DNA of 64,000 nucleotides from Christiangramia fulva (GTDB taxonomy: Bacteria > Bacteroidota > Bacteroidia > Flavobacteriales > Flavobacteriaceae). Where the stretch lies: contig NZ_CP028136.1 in NCBI RefSeq assembly GCF_003024155.1, forward strand, positions 1,550,001-1,614,000. Reading direction: 5' to 3'. Shown here in pieces: positions 52,514 through 62,049 of this stretch. The translations under genes and the position numbers were made by a program. Position 1 is the stretch's first letter. Every line of letters starts with the position of its first letter. The notes under the pieces are model-generated. The model searched no databases. It was given only the letters and a program-made list of their open reading frames with translations, and was not told the origin of the DNA.

Positions 52514-52557
52514 ATGATAAAAATCATTTTCCGGCCAAAAAACATCCTGTATTTTTG
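52514..52557 (+). promoter_or_regulatory. FNR-like site and promoter of the PAS histidine kinase
   Basis: ATGAT-AAAA-ATCAT (52514-52527) is a perfect palindrome, and TATTTTTG (52550-52557), a perfect TAnnTTTG, begins 29.5 bp from its centre. The kinase start (TTG, 52646) is 118 bp after the site. Confidence 0.75.
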
Positions 52558-52645
52558 GTAAATGTCCTACATGAATATAATTAATAATTATATTCTTAGT
52601 TAACAGGGAATTATTATCTTTATAGGGCCCTAATTTATATGAATT

Positions 52646-55600
52646 TTGAAAACCCTACTGCGAATCCTTTATTTAGAGGATTCATCTGCCGAAGAAAATG
52701 AGGAGAACTGTATCCTTGAAAAAGAATACAATATCCGTAAGATCTTCTTTCCTCAGGAAATAAAAAACGCTCTTAAAGCATTTTCTCCACATGTGGTGCT
52801 TTGGGATAATAATGCCAGGGTCTCGCCTCAGGAAGTCCTGCCAACTCTAAAAATTTCCGAAGAAAATATCCTTTCCATTCTTCCCGTGCGCAATGGTAAT
52901 TTAAAGGAAGTTTTGCCTCTTCTGGAATCTCTTTCAATCCAGTTAAATTCCCGGGAAACTTCTAAATTGGAAAAAAAACCATGCTGTGAGCTTGAGGAAC
53001 GCTATCGGTCTATTTACCAAACCAGTCTTGACGGAATTTTAGTGACTGAACCTAACGGGACTATCCTGGCCGCCAATCCTGCCGCCTGCCGTATGCTGGA
53101 AATGACAGAGGAAGAAATTTGCAGGGCCGGCAGGTCAGGTATAGTTGATCCTGAAGATCATCGCCTTGCGTATGCTGTTTCCCAAAGGGAAAAACTGGGT
53201 AAAGCGCATACGGAACTGACATTTGTCAAAAAAAGTGGGGTAAAATTCCCGGTAGAATTAACTTCCTCGGTTTATAAAGACAGAGAGGGAAATTCTAAAA
53301 CCACAGCTATCATCCGCGATATTACGGAAAGGAAGAAGATAGAGGAACAGTTGAATATTTCTCACGAGACCTATAGGAATCTTTTTTATAAAAGTCCTAT
53401 TCCGTATTGGATATATGACAGAGATAGTCTTCAAATTGTAGATGTAAATGATGTAGCTCTTAAAGCATATGGTTATTCACGTGCCGAATTCCTTGATCTT
53501 ACTATAATGGATCTACGTGAAAAAGAAGATATTCCAGATTTACAAAAGGATCTTGAAATGATTTCCAGGTCAACAGGAATTGTAGGCCCCGGAAAATTTA
53601 ACCATAAAAAGAAAGATGGAACTCCGTTAAAAGTAGAGATTGTGGGATATAAAGTTGATTATGAAAACCATAATTGCAGACTCGTTGCTTGTTTAGACGT
53701 TACCGAAAAGGAAAATTTTCTTACCAGATTAAAGGAGAAGGAAGCGAGATTGACCGCTGCCCAGGAAATCGCTAAAATTGGTTATTGGGAATGGGATAAA
53801 TCTACCGATACTTTTTTTCTTTCAGAAATGATGTATCAGCTATGGGGTGTGGAGAAATCAACATTTAATCCTTCCTGGGAGTCAATAATCAATGTTATTC
53901 ATCCTGAAGATAGAAATTCATTCCAGAACGCGCAGGATGATCTCATACACGAAGGCAAAGAAAATAGCCTGGAATACAGAGTGCTTTCTCCATCTGGTGA
54001 AATTAAATGGATACAGGAAAAGGGAAGGATAGTTAGCTGGCAGGGGAATCAACCTGAAAAGGTCGAAAAAACAGCCCGCGATATTACAGATGAAAAGAAT
54101 TTTATCGAAAAACTGTCTACCAGTGAATCCCGATATAAAGGAATAGTAAAGTCTCAGACGAATTACATTATTCGTACAGATATGGAGGGGAACTATACCT
54201 ATTGTAATGAAAAATTCTTTAAAGATTTCGGTTGGCTCTATTCCGATGAAGAGATTATTGGTAAACCTTCTTTATCTTCTATAATGGAATACCATCACCA
54301 GGCGGTGATTGAACTGGTAGAGCGTTGTATTTTAGCTCCGGGAACTGCTTTCCAGATAGAGATTGATAAGCCAAAGAAAAAGGGTGGAATTCGTACTACG
54401 CTTTGGGATTTTGTGTGTTTGTTAGACGCCAAAGGCAATCCGTCAGAAATACAGTGTGCGGGAGTTGATATTTCGGCACGAGTAAAGGCTGAAAAAGACC
54501 TGAAAGAGAGTAGATTAAGGTATAAACTTATCACCGAAGCTACTTCAGATGCTATCTGGGACTGGAATATTGAATCCGCGAGCTTGTTCTGGGGAAACAG
54601 CTATAAGTCAATTTTTGGTTATGATCCCGGCGAACATCAAACCCTGGCTTCCTGGGAACAGCTTTTACATCCCGATGATCGGGCAAGGGTAACAGGAAGC
54701 CTTGATGCAGCCATAGAAGGGACTGAAAGAAAATGGGAAGCCAACTACCGTTTTAAGAAGAAAAATGGTGATTATGCCTATGTTTTAGATAAAGGAATTA
54801 TTCTTAGGGATCAAAAAGGAAAAGCCTACCGGGCTGTGGGATCTATACAGGATATTACCGAAAAGAAGAAATTAGAAGATCTTCTTGAAAAGGCCAACAA
54901 TCTCTCGCGTATTGGAAGCTTCGATTTCGATCTTGTGAGTAATGAGCTATACTGGTCGGCTATGACCAGGGAAATTCATGAGGTAGGGGAGGATTATAAG
55001 CCTCATATTGATAGCGGGATCGATTTTTATAAGGAAGGAAAAAATAGGGACAGGATTAAAAACGCAGTGAGCAGGGCTATTAATGAAAATGAAGCTTTTG
55101 ATGAAGAACTTCAAATAGTTACTGCAAAAGGTCGGGAATTATGGGTAAGGGTAATTGGAGAACCTGTAACCGAGTACGGGAAATGTATTAGAATTAGTGG
55201 AAGTTTTCAGGATATAGACAAGATAAAACGTGCCGAATTGGAAGTGCTGAATGCGGCACGCGAGAAAGAAACTTTACTGGAAAGTATTGGCGATGCCTTC
55301 TTTGCTTTAGCCGAAGACTGGACAGTTACTTATTGGAACAATCAGGCTGCCAGGCTACTGGATTGTCCAAGAGAAACTATTTTAAAACGAAATTTATGGG
55401 AAATTTTTCCCGATGCCGTGGGAACTGCCTTTCAAAAAAATTATGAGGCTACCCTGAAGGACCGGCAGAGGAGACATTTCGAAGCTTATTTTGAAGGGAC
55501 GGCTGCCTGGTATGAGGTGAATGTCTATCCCTCCAGTGAAGGTCTTTCGGTTTTCTTTAAAGACATTACAAGGCGAAAAACGGCAGATGTAAAACTACGG

Positions 55601-56371
55601 GAACTAAATAAATCCCTTAAGGCCCATACCCGCGAACTGGTAACGGCAAATAAGGGTCTGGAGCAATTCTCGTATATTGTTTCTCATAACCTTCGTTCTC
55701 CCGTAGCTAACATACTCGGGCTCGCTGATCTTTTACAAAATTCTGAATATCCACAAGGGGTAAAAGAAAAACTTTTCGGGGAAATATTTTCGAATGTAGA
55801 AAGGCTGGATTCTGTAATCACCGACCTTAACGGAATTCTCCAGGCAAAAGTTGATGTAAAAACCCAAAAGGAACGCATTGATCTGAAGTTGCTGATAAAT
55901 GAGATTAAATCCAGTATAAAGAATGTTATAAAAGAAGAAAAAGCAGAAATCAAATGCAGCTTTGGCGACATTCATGAAATAGTTTCTGTAAAATCCTATC
56001 TGTACAGTATCTTTTACAATCTGATAATAAATAGTATAAAATACAGAAAACCCGATGTTGCACCTGTGATAGAGATTAGTGCCAGGAGAAAAGCGGATTT
56101 TATAATCATCGCTTTTAAAGACAATGGCCTTGGTATTGACCTTGCCAATAAACAGGAACAACTATTTACTCTTTACAAAAGATTCCATCACCATATTGAA
56201 GGTAAGGGAATGGGATTGTTCATGGTGAAGACCCAGGTCCAAATGCTGGGTGGAAGAATAACAGTAGACAGCCGGGTGAACGAGGGTACTACATTTACAA
56301 TCATTTTAAAAGAAAGCTTAATTCAATTAGAAGAAGAAAATGAGACAGCTCTATCGATATCTGGTAATTGA
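52646..56371 (+). CDS. Multi-PAS sensor histidine kinase
   Basis: A 1241-aa soluble kinase starting at TTG (52646); the nearby ATG at 52639 is out of frame. Residues 1-100 look like a diverged receiver domain (ILYLEDSSAE; VVLWDNN with Asp54). About seven PAS domains follow (starting near 118, 233, 365, 493, 628, 752 and 872), several with PAC tails such as IIRDITERKK. The HisKA motif is FSYIVSHNLRSPVANILGL (His1014), and an HATPase domain ends the protein (NLIINSIKYRK; GKGMGLFMVKTQ). There is no membrane segment, so the PAS array senses cytosolic cues. Its gene overlaps that of a single-domain response regulator by 32 bp and lies under a perfect FNR-like site. Confidence 0.92.
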   Translation: MKTLLRILYLEDSSAEENEENCILEKEYNIRKIFFPQEIKNALKAFSPHVVLWDNNARVSPQEVLPTLKISEENILSILPVRNGNLKEVLPLLESLSIQLNSRETSKLEKKPCCELEERYRSIYQTSLDGILVTEPNGTILAANPAACRMLEMTEEEICRAGRSGIVDPEDHRLAYAVSQREKLGKAHTELTFVKKSGVKFPVELTSSVYKDREGNSKTTAIIRDITERKKIEEQLNISHETYRNLFYKSPIPYWIYDRDSLQIVDVNDVALKAYGYSRAEFLDLTIMDLREKEDIPDLQKDLEMISRSTGIVGPGKFNHKKKDGTPLKVEIVGYKVDYENHNCRLVACLDVTEKENFLTRLKEKEARLTAAQEIAKIGYWEWDKSTDTFFLSEMMYQLWGVEKSTFNPSWESIINVIHPEDRNSFQNAQDDLIHEGKENSLEYRVLSPSGEIKWIQEKGRIVSWQGNQPEKVEKTARDITDEKNFIEKLSTSESRYKGIVKSQTNYIIRTDMEGNYTYCNEKFFKDFGWLYSDEEIIGKPSLSSIMEYHHQAVIELVERCILAPGTAFQIEIDKPKKKGGIRTTLWDFVCLLDAKGNPSEIQCAGVDISARVKAEKDLKESRLRYKLITEATSDAIWDWNIESASLFWGNSYKSIFGYDPGEHQTLASWEQLLHPDDRARVTGSLDAAIEGTERKWEANYRFKKKNGDYAYVLDKGIILRDQKGKAYRAVGSIQDITEKKKLEDLLEKANNLSRIGSFDFDLVSNELYWSAMTREIHEVGEDYKPHIDSGIDFYKEGKNRDRIKNAVSRAINENEAFDEELQIVTAKGRELWVRVIGEPVTEYGKCIRISGSFQDIDKIKRAELEVLNAAREKETLLESIGDAFFALAEDWTVTYWNNQAARLLDCPRETILKRNLWEIFPDAVGTAFQKNYEATLKDRQRRHFEAYFEGTAAWYEVNVYPSSEGLSVFFKDITRRKTADVKLRELNKSLKAHTRELVTANKGLEQFSYIVSHNLRSPVANILGLADLLQNSEYPQGVKEKLFGEIFSNVERLDSVITDLNGILQAKVDVKTQKERIDLKLLINEIKSSIKNVIKEEKAEIKCSFGDIHEIVSVKSYLYSIFYNLIINSIKYRKPDVAPVIEISARRKADFIIIAFKDNGLGIDLANKQEQLFTLYKRFHHHIEGKGMGLFMVKTQVQMLGGRITVDSRVNEGTTFTIILKESLIQLEEENETALSISGN

Positions 56372-56744
56372 TGACGATTCTACCAGTAATTTAATATGCG
56401 ATTTTACGATCCAGAGGTTTGATAAGGAAGCAGAGAGGAGCCTTTTTACCAGTCCTGAAGAAGCTTTGGATCATATAAGGCATCAAAAACTTGATGCCGG
56501 TCTCACCGTGTTGTTTTTAGACGTTAATATGCCTACAATGTCGGGATTCGAATTCTTGAGGGAATTTGATAAGTTCGATGAAAATATTAAAAATCAGTAC
56601 CGGATTTATATGCTGACCTCTTCAATTGAAGATTATTCTTCCCAGGCGAAAAAATTCAGTATGGTTATAGGATTTCTGTCAAAACCTATGAAAATCACTT
56701 ATCTGGAAGAAATCCGGCAGGATTTAAAAAATTGCTGTTCCTAA
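56340..56744 (+). CDS. Single-domain response regulator
   Basis: A 134-aa receiver with no output domain: acidic pocket IDDDS (10-14), phospho-acceptor Asp61 in LFLDVNMP, Thr/Ser in MLTSS and Lys in FLSKPM. It overlaps the PAS kinase gene by 32 bp, so they are expressed as a pair. It probably acts as a phosphorelay intermediate or phosphate sink, possibly between the PAS kinase and the receiver-Crp fusion at 45981; that link is inferred from shared promoters. Confidence 0.92.
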   Translation: MRQLYRYLVIDDDSTSNLICDFTIQRFDKEAERSLFTSPEEALDHIRHQKLDAGLTVLFLDVNMPTMSGFEFLREFDKFDENIKNQYRIYMLTSSIEDYSSQAKKFSMVIGFLSKPMKITYLEEIRQDLKNCCS

Positions 56745-57011
56745 AAAAGTGGGAGAAATTCTTTAGATCGGCTACATTTTTTACATTTTTCCAAATCAAA
56801 ATTTCATCGTCAACAGCGATTGAGACATCAGGAACAGGAGAAAATCGAAAGGTATTTTATTTCAAAAAAATCCATTTAATGAACGAAAAAAATTCTGGAA
56901 GCAACCTGGTGGGCTACCCTAAAATTTAATAATTATTGGCTTCGTTTATTCCCTGTTTTATCTACAGCTTATTAATTGAAAATGCGTACCTTCTTTTTTT
57001 ATCCATAGCCT

Positions 57012-58469
57012 ATGAGGGTCGCAGTAAAGCGTAAAAGTGTAAATTTTTTTCCTGATTCAAGTAGAGTTGTTGCCCGCTATTTTATGAATGGGGACCTGCG
57101 AACGCAAAATTTATTAAAGCGAATACTCCCGATGACCGAAGTGCAGGTGAACCAGGCCCTGGAGCAAACACTCAGGGAGTTTTCCAGCCGGCACAGAAAT
57201 ATCTCAAAGATCTTTTTTAAGCATTGCAATAACATACGCGGGATTATTGAAAAGATGCAGGTCGATTTTGAAGCTCTTTCCGATGAACGGAAAATGCTCA
57301 TCGGCTCTTATTGTACGATGGAGTATTCTCTGGAATCTGCTGCATTTTTCAATCCGTCAATAATTGAAGATTTTGACCAGTCTTATCTTGAAAAAGGTGA
57401 AAAAAGAGTGATCCTTTCCTTCCGGGCAACCGGTGAAGGCCATATTTCATCGATCGTTTTTAGAAGAGGCATCCTCGATGCAAATAATGACCTTCATCTT
57501 TCCAAAGTGGGCGACTATGTAGACATGGCCGAAATATCCCATAAAACCCTATATGATAAAAGCAGGTTCGTAAAGAAGTTAAAAGAAATGCGAATTCCGG
57601 AAAAGTATACCAGCAGCATTATGGATAATCTTCCCGAAAAATTTGAATATTATTCTTTTAAAAATTCTGTGGGAATGTTGTTAAATAATAAAGACATTTC
57701 TTCATCCAGAAGAATTGCCCTTGAAGAAATGACCTGGCTGGTAGATTCTTTTTATGATATACAGTTTCATAAGGATTCTGATCTCACAGAAAGAGTGATT
57801 TTTCCCATTTCTGAATCTGAGAGCCGCGGGATTGAAGATGCCAGATTCGTTCGGTTTACCGAAGATGAACAGGTAAAGGTATATGCTACTTATACCGCTT
57901 ACAATGGTCATACTATTTTGCCAAAATTAGTTTTAACTGAAGATTTTTACAGCTTTAGAATTATGCCTTTACACGGCAATGGAGCGCGCAATAAAAATCT
58001 CGCCTTATTTCCTGCAAAAATAAAAGGAAAATACGCCATGCTTTCCAGAATTGATGGAGTAAATAATTACCTGATGTATTCGGAAAGAACCACTCTTTGG
58101 AATAATCCAATTATGATCCAGGAACCAAAATATCCCTGGGAATTCACACAAATAGGTAATTGCGGTTCCCCTTTATGGACTGAAAAGGGATGGCTTATCA
58201 TTACTCACGGGGTAGGTCCCATGCGGCGTTACAGTATTGGAGCGTCCCTTATGGATCTCAATGATCCTTCCAAAGAAATTGGCCGGCTGGAGGAACCAAT
58301 ACTAATGCCTTTAGAAGAAGAAAGAAATGGCTATGTTCCCAATGTGGTGTACTCCTGCGGATCTTTAATTCATAATAAAAGCCTTATTTTGCCCTATGCA
58401 GTTTCCGATTATTCTTCAACCTATGCAGTAGTAGATCTGGAAGAACTTTTCACAGCTCTTGGTGAATAA
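57012..58469 (+). CDS. GH130-family glycoside phosphorylase/hydrolase
   Basis: A 485-aa protein of the GH130 (DUF377-like) five-bladed propeller family. The core signature is SESRGIEDARFVRF (about 270-283), followed by YATYTAYNGH, ARNKNLALFPAKIKGKYAML, YPWEFTQIGNCGSPLWTEKG and HGVGPMRRYSIGASLMD. It has an N-terminal extension of ~150 residues. GH130 enzymes phosphorolyse or hydrolyse beta-mannosides. It is convergent with a minus-strand cluster of GT4 enzymes, suggesting that synthesis and turnover of one mannose-containing glycan are encoded together. No signal peptide, so it is cytosolic. A TACCTTCT -7-like element (56987-56994) lies just upstream. Confidence 0.88.
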   Translation: MRVAVKRKSVNFFPDSSRVVARYFMNGDLRTQNLLKRILPMTEVQVNQALEQTLREFSSRHRNISKIFFKHCNNIRGIIEKMQVDFEALSDERKMLIGSYCTMEYSLESAAFFNPSIIEDFDQSYLEKGEKRVILSFRATGEGHISSIVFRRGILDANNDLHLSKVGDYVDMAEISHKTLYDKSRFVKKLKEMRIPEKYTSSIMDNLPEKFEYYSFKNSVGMLLNNKDISSSRRIALEEMTWLVDSFYDIQFHKDSDLTERVIFPISESESRGIEDARFVRFTEDEQVKVYATYTAYNGHTILPKLVLTEDFYSFRIMPLHGNGARNKNLALFPAKIKGKYAMLSRIDGVNNYLMYSERTTLWNNPIMIQEPKYPWEFTQIGNCGSPLWTEKGWLIITHGVGPMRRYSIGASLMDLNDPSKEIGRLEEPILMPLEEERNGYVPNVVYSCGSLIHNKSLILPYAVSDYSSTYAVVDLEELFTALGE

Positions 58470-58475
58470 TGGCCT

Positions 58476-59489
58476 TTAATAATGCTTAATTACCGTTTTA
58501 TAGGCTTTTATATAAGAAGTGATCATTTTCTCCAAACTAAAATTCGTTTCTGCGTGAAGTCTGCAACTGGCAGGTTCGATCTCCCCGAGTTTCCTCACAG
58601 CAGTTACCGCTTCTTTGATGGTATGAACTAAAAATCCGGTGACCCCATTTTTAATAAGTTCCGGCATGCTGCCCCTGGAAAATGCGATTACAGGTGTCCC
58701 GCACATCATGGCCTCAAGTACGCTTAATCCAAAAGGTTCTTCAAAAAATATAGGATGAAGTAAAGCCTTTGCTCCTCCAAGAATTTTATCGCGCTCGTCT
58801 TTTCCTAAATTTCCGAGATATTCAATATTTCTGCCATTGATGCTGGGTTCAATTTCATTTCTGAAATAATTTTCATCCTGAATGAGACCGGCTATTTTTA
58901 GATCATAACCCGACTTTTCTGCAATTTCGATGGCTGCGTGCAGACCTTTCTCCGGATGTATCCTTCCAAAATACAGCAAATAATCTTCTTTTTTTCTTCG
59001 GAAGGTAAAATGGGCCGGATCCACACCATGATAGATGGTATCTAAATAGTTCAGATCCTTATGCCTGTTAGCATTTGAAATGGAAATATAGGCGACTGAA
59101 GAGTCATATTTTTTGTAAACCGGTAGTATTTTAGGAGAGGAAAAGCCATGAATGGTGGTGATCATGGGCGTTTCGATAAGCCGGGTATAGGTTAGGGGAA
59201 GAAAATCGAAATGATTGTGAATAATATCAAAATCTTCAGCCTGCTCCATTAAGTTACTGATATGCAGACATTCCAGAACCTTGGGATCAGAATTTTTATC
59301 GGTTTCGTAAGGTAGCTCGCAAATAGCCTCTAAACGGGCTGAGGTAATTGAATTTCCACTGGCAAAAAGGCTTACTTCATATCCTTTTTTAACTAAAGCC
59401 TCGGTTATGGTTGAAGCCACCTGTTCCCAGGGACCATAACCTTCTGGTGGAGTCCTCCACGCTATTGGTGCTAAAATGGCAATTCTCAT
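58476..59489 (-). CDS. GT4 glycosyltransferase
   Basis: A 337-aa GT-B enzyme of the GT4 family: N-terminal IAWRTPPEGYGPWEQVASTI loop, LLYFGRIHPEKGLHAAIEIA as the start of the donor domain, and the E-x7-E motif in FFEEPFGLSVLEAMMCGTPV. Members with the PP.GYG.WE start are common in Bacteroidota and cyanobacteria and are close to sucrose-phosphate-like and mannosyl GT4 groups. It overlaps the upstream GT4-toroid fusion gene by 4 bp (ATGA). It ends 7 bp from the convergent GH130 gene. Confidence 0.9.
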   Translation of the reverse strand: MRIAILAPIAWRTPPEGYGPWEQVASTITEALVKKGYEVSLFASGNSITSARLEAICELPYETDKNSDPKVLECLHISNLMEQAEDFDIIHNHFDFLPLTYTRLIETPMITTIHGFSSPKILPVYKKYDSSVAYISISNANRHKDLNYLDTIYHGVDPAHFTFRRKKEDYLLYFGRIHPEKGLHAAIEIAEKSGYDLKIAGLIQDENYFRNEIEPSINGRNIEYLGNLGKDERDKILGGAKALLHPIFFEEPFGLSVLEAMMCGTPVIAFSRGSMPELIKNGVTGFLVHTIKEAVTAVRKLGEIEPASCRLHAETNFSLEKMITSYIKAYKTVIKHY

Positions 59490-61774
59490 TGATTAGTGAT
59501 ATCATCCAGGGTGACCGTTTCCTTTTCCTGTATTTTTGGCTCATTGATTTGATAAAATTCTTCATGAGCCTGCAGAACAGTTAAATATGCAATAAGATAA
59601 GCCAAAGAACTTTCGGCCCCCTGATTACGGTTGACCCCATAATTTTCAAACCCGTCACAACAACCTTTGGTCTCGAAATCATACAGGCTCATTCTCAGAT
59701 CATTTTCACCGAGAAACCACATAAAGGAAGTAAAGAGTTTATGAAGATATTCTTTCTCACCGGTTAACAGAAAGGCCTGGTGAAACATCAATACCATCGC
59801 CATGGCATCTACGGGTTGCTGGGCAAAGAAAGAGCGTTCACCCTCTTTTACATACCATTTTTTATTTCCGATTATTGAGAGGGCTCCGTCTTTCAGGGTA
59901 TGTTCTGTTAAAAAATTCATGGTTTCCATAGCTACCGTAGTGATCTCCGAATTAGCGTTTACCTGTGCCGAATGCAAAAGTGCCAGCGGTAAAATACCAT
60001 TATCGTAAGCGAGAAGGGATTCAAACCATTTCCAGTTCATAGAACAATTGGCATTGTAATGCTCTATAAGTTTATAGCTAAGATTGTTTAAGATCTCCTT
60101 GATGGATTCGTCATTTGGATTTGTTTTAAGGTAATAGCAAATCCCTATAATTGTATTGGCTATACCGCGAATGGAAGTAAGCTTTTCAAAATTGGGAACG
60201 GCATCAAAAAATACAAGTTTTCCCATTTGATAATAGGCATCGTTAGGAGCATTTCCTATCAAATAACCAATTGCCCATATCGTTCTTCCAAAGGAATCTT
60301 CAGAACCTAGCTCATCCAGAAACTGCCTGTTGAAGCTCAAAAAATTCCGAAATGTTCCGTCTTTATTTTGCATGTAATGGATATAGCTCAGATATATAGG
60401 CATGAACTTTAAAGCCACGATATCTTTTTTCTGTTTGTAAGCCATTAAGACCATTAACAGAGCCCGAGAATTATCATCCAAGCAATAACCTTCTTTGAGG
60501 TTTGGAATTCCGAATTTGGCATGTTGAATGATCCCGGTATCATCGGTTAGCCTCTTGATATGAGTAAGGGAAAATGGTGGTAAGAGAAGAAGATCTATGG
60601 GAGTTTCTTTTTTCTCAGGTTTTGCTTTGGGGAAAGCGAGTAAACTATTGCAAAGATGCAGATATTTTTTACCTGTTTTTGGCCAGGTTATCTTTTCACC
60701 ATATTGGTAAGCGGCTTTTTGTATTTTTTTGAGAGTTTTGGGATGAGTCAATAGATCTTTCAGGACTACGGCAAGCTCATTCGGATTGTTAAATGGGAAA
60801 AGTCTTCCCCTTTCTTCCGTAAGTAATTCAGCAGCATGCCAATAGGGTGTTGAAACCACTGCACAACCTGCTCCCATGGCGTAAGAAAGTGTTCCGCTGG
60901 TGATCTGTGCTTCATGTAGATATGGTGTAATGTAAATATCACTGGCGCTGAGGTATTTAAAAAGATCTTTTTCCCCAATGAAATCATTGAGCAATAATAC
61001 ATGTGCCTGGAGGTTCAGGTCTTTTATTAAAAGCAGGAGAAAATTGCGGTATTCTTCACCTGCGTGTCTTAACACATTTGGATGGGTTTTCCCCAATACT
61101 ATATAGAGTACTTCGGGATGTTCTTCAATGACATCGGGCAGCGCTTTTATAACCGTTTCAATACCTTTATTCCTGCCAATGAAACCAAAGGTTAAAAGGA
61201 GTTTTTTATTTTCAAGTTTGAATTCTTTTTTCGATTGCTGTTTATCAAAATGAATGTCGGGCACACCATGCTCAATCAAAACGATCTTTTCAGCGGGGAC
61301 TTCATAAATTGAAGTGAGAAAAAAAATAGCTTTTTGGCTCATGACCACTATTTTATCGGCCATCTTGCAAATCTCCTTCAGGATCACTTTTTCACTGTAT
61401 GAAGGCGAATTTAAAATAGTATGAAGGGTCACGATAAAAGGGATTTCCAGCCTGTGTAAAAGAGGAAGGATATAAACCCCGCTTAATCCTCCATAAATGC
61501 CGAACTCATGTTGAAGAATACAAATGTCTGAACCGCTGAGGTTAATAAAGTTTGCGGCTTCCACATAATCTGTTTGCTGTTCCTGGCAAATACTGAATTT
61601 TACTTCGGGAGGGTACTGATATTTTTGGTCATTATCATCCATGGCTACTACTAAGATCTCATTCTCAGTGTGGCCGGTTATAATTGACCCTAACATAGAT
61701 TTGGTTAGGTGTTGTGTAAAAGTTCCTATTCCGCATTCTCTGGGAGGATACGTTCCTATGTAAGCAAGCTTCAT
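59486..61774 (-). CDS. Fusion of GT4 glycosyltransferase with alpha/alpha-toroid domain
   Basis: A 762-aa two-domain protein. Residues 1-385 are a GT4 glycosyltransferase (YIGTYPPRECGIGTFTQHLT; LTFGFIGRNKGIETVIKAL; SGTLSYAMGAGCAVVSTPYW). Residues about 400-745 form a helical toroid resembling six-hairpin glycosidases (GYCLDDNSRALLMVLMAY, SEDSFGRTIWAIGYL, WFESLLAYDNGILPLALLHS, FAQQPVDAMAMVLM, GVNRNQGAESSLAYLIA). Acidic residues in DDNSRA and GAES could be catalytic. The arrangement suggests a processive or editing synthase, or synthesis and trimming on one chain. It is coupled to the next GT4 gene. Confidence 0.87.
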   Translation of the reverse strand: MKLAYIGTYPPRECGIGTFTQHLTKSMLGSIITGHTENEILVVAMDDNDQKYQYPPEVKFSICQEQQTDYVEAANFINLSGSDICILQHEFGIYGGLSGVYILPLLHRLEIPFIVTLHTILNSPSYSEKVILKEICKMADKIVVMSQKAIFFLTSIYEVPAEKIVLIEHGVPDIHFDKQQSKKEFKLENKKLLLTFGFIGRNKGIETVIKALPDVIEEHPEVLYIVLGKTHPNVLRHAGEEYRNFLLLLIKDLNLQAHVLLLNDFIGEKDLFKYLSASDIYITPYLHEAQITSGTLSYAMGAGCAVVSTPYWHAAELLTEERGRLFPFNNPNELAVVLKDLLTHPKTLKKIQKAAYQYGEKITWPKTGKKYLHLCNSLLAFPKAKPEKKETPIDLLLLPPFSLTHIKRLTDDTGIIQHAKFGIPNLKEGYCLDDNSRALLMVLMAYKQKKDIVALKFMPIYLSYIHYMQNKDGTFRNFLSFNRQFLDELGSEDSFGRTIWAIGYLIGNAPNDAYYQMGKLVFFDAVPNFEKLTSIRGIANTIIGICYYLKTNPNDESIKEILNNLSYKLIEHYNANCSMNWKWFESLLAYDNGILPLALLHSAQVNANSEITTVAMETMNFLTEHTLKDGALSIIGNKKWYVKEGERSFFAQQPVDAMAMVLMFHQAFLLTGEKEYLHKLFTSFMWFLGENDLRMSLYDFETKGCCDGFENYGVNRNQGAESSLAYLIAYLTVLQAHEEFYQINEPKIQEKETVTLDDITNQ

Positions 61775-61785
61775 TTTCTGAATTT

Positions 61786-61920
61786 TTATGGGGTATTAAA
61801 AAGGCCGTGGCTGCCGCCTTTATCTTTGCGTTTAGCTTCTTTTGCCGCCCTTTTTTCCTTTAGGTTCAATGATGGCTTTGTTTTATCAGACTTAGAGTGC
61901 ACTTTTTTTCCCTTAGACAT
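61786..61920 (-). CDS. Small basic 44-aa protein
   Basis: ATG at 61920, stop at 61786-61788. The product starts MSKGKKVHSKSDKTKPSLNL and continues KEKRAAKEAKRKDKGGSH, with about 15 Lys/Arg. Short proteins with a KPSL.LKEKRAAKKAK-like core recur in Bacteroidota genomes as unnamed hypotheticals (recalled, not checked). It lies 11 bp upstream of the GT4-toroid gene in the same operon direction. A nucleic-acid or ribosome-associated role is possible from charge only. Confidence 0.6.
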   Translation of the reverse strand: MSKGKKVHSKSDKTKPSLNLKEKRAAKEAKRKDKGGSHGLFNTP

Positions 61921-62049
61921 TTTTTTTGATTTTAAATTAACTTGCTAAACAGCAATCAGTTAAGCTACCAAAAAATGCTGATAAAAAACTGTAAATAAGC
62001 GGTCTAAATTTACATATTTCACATGTTTTCAGTAAAATAGGTTTGAAAG

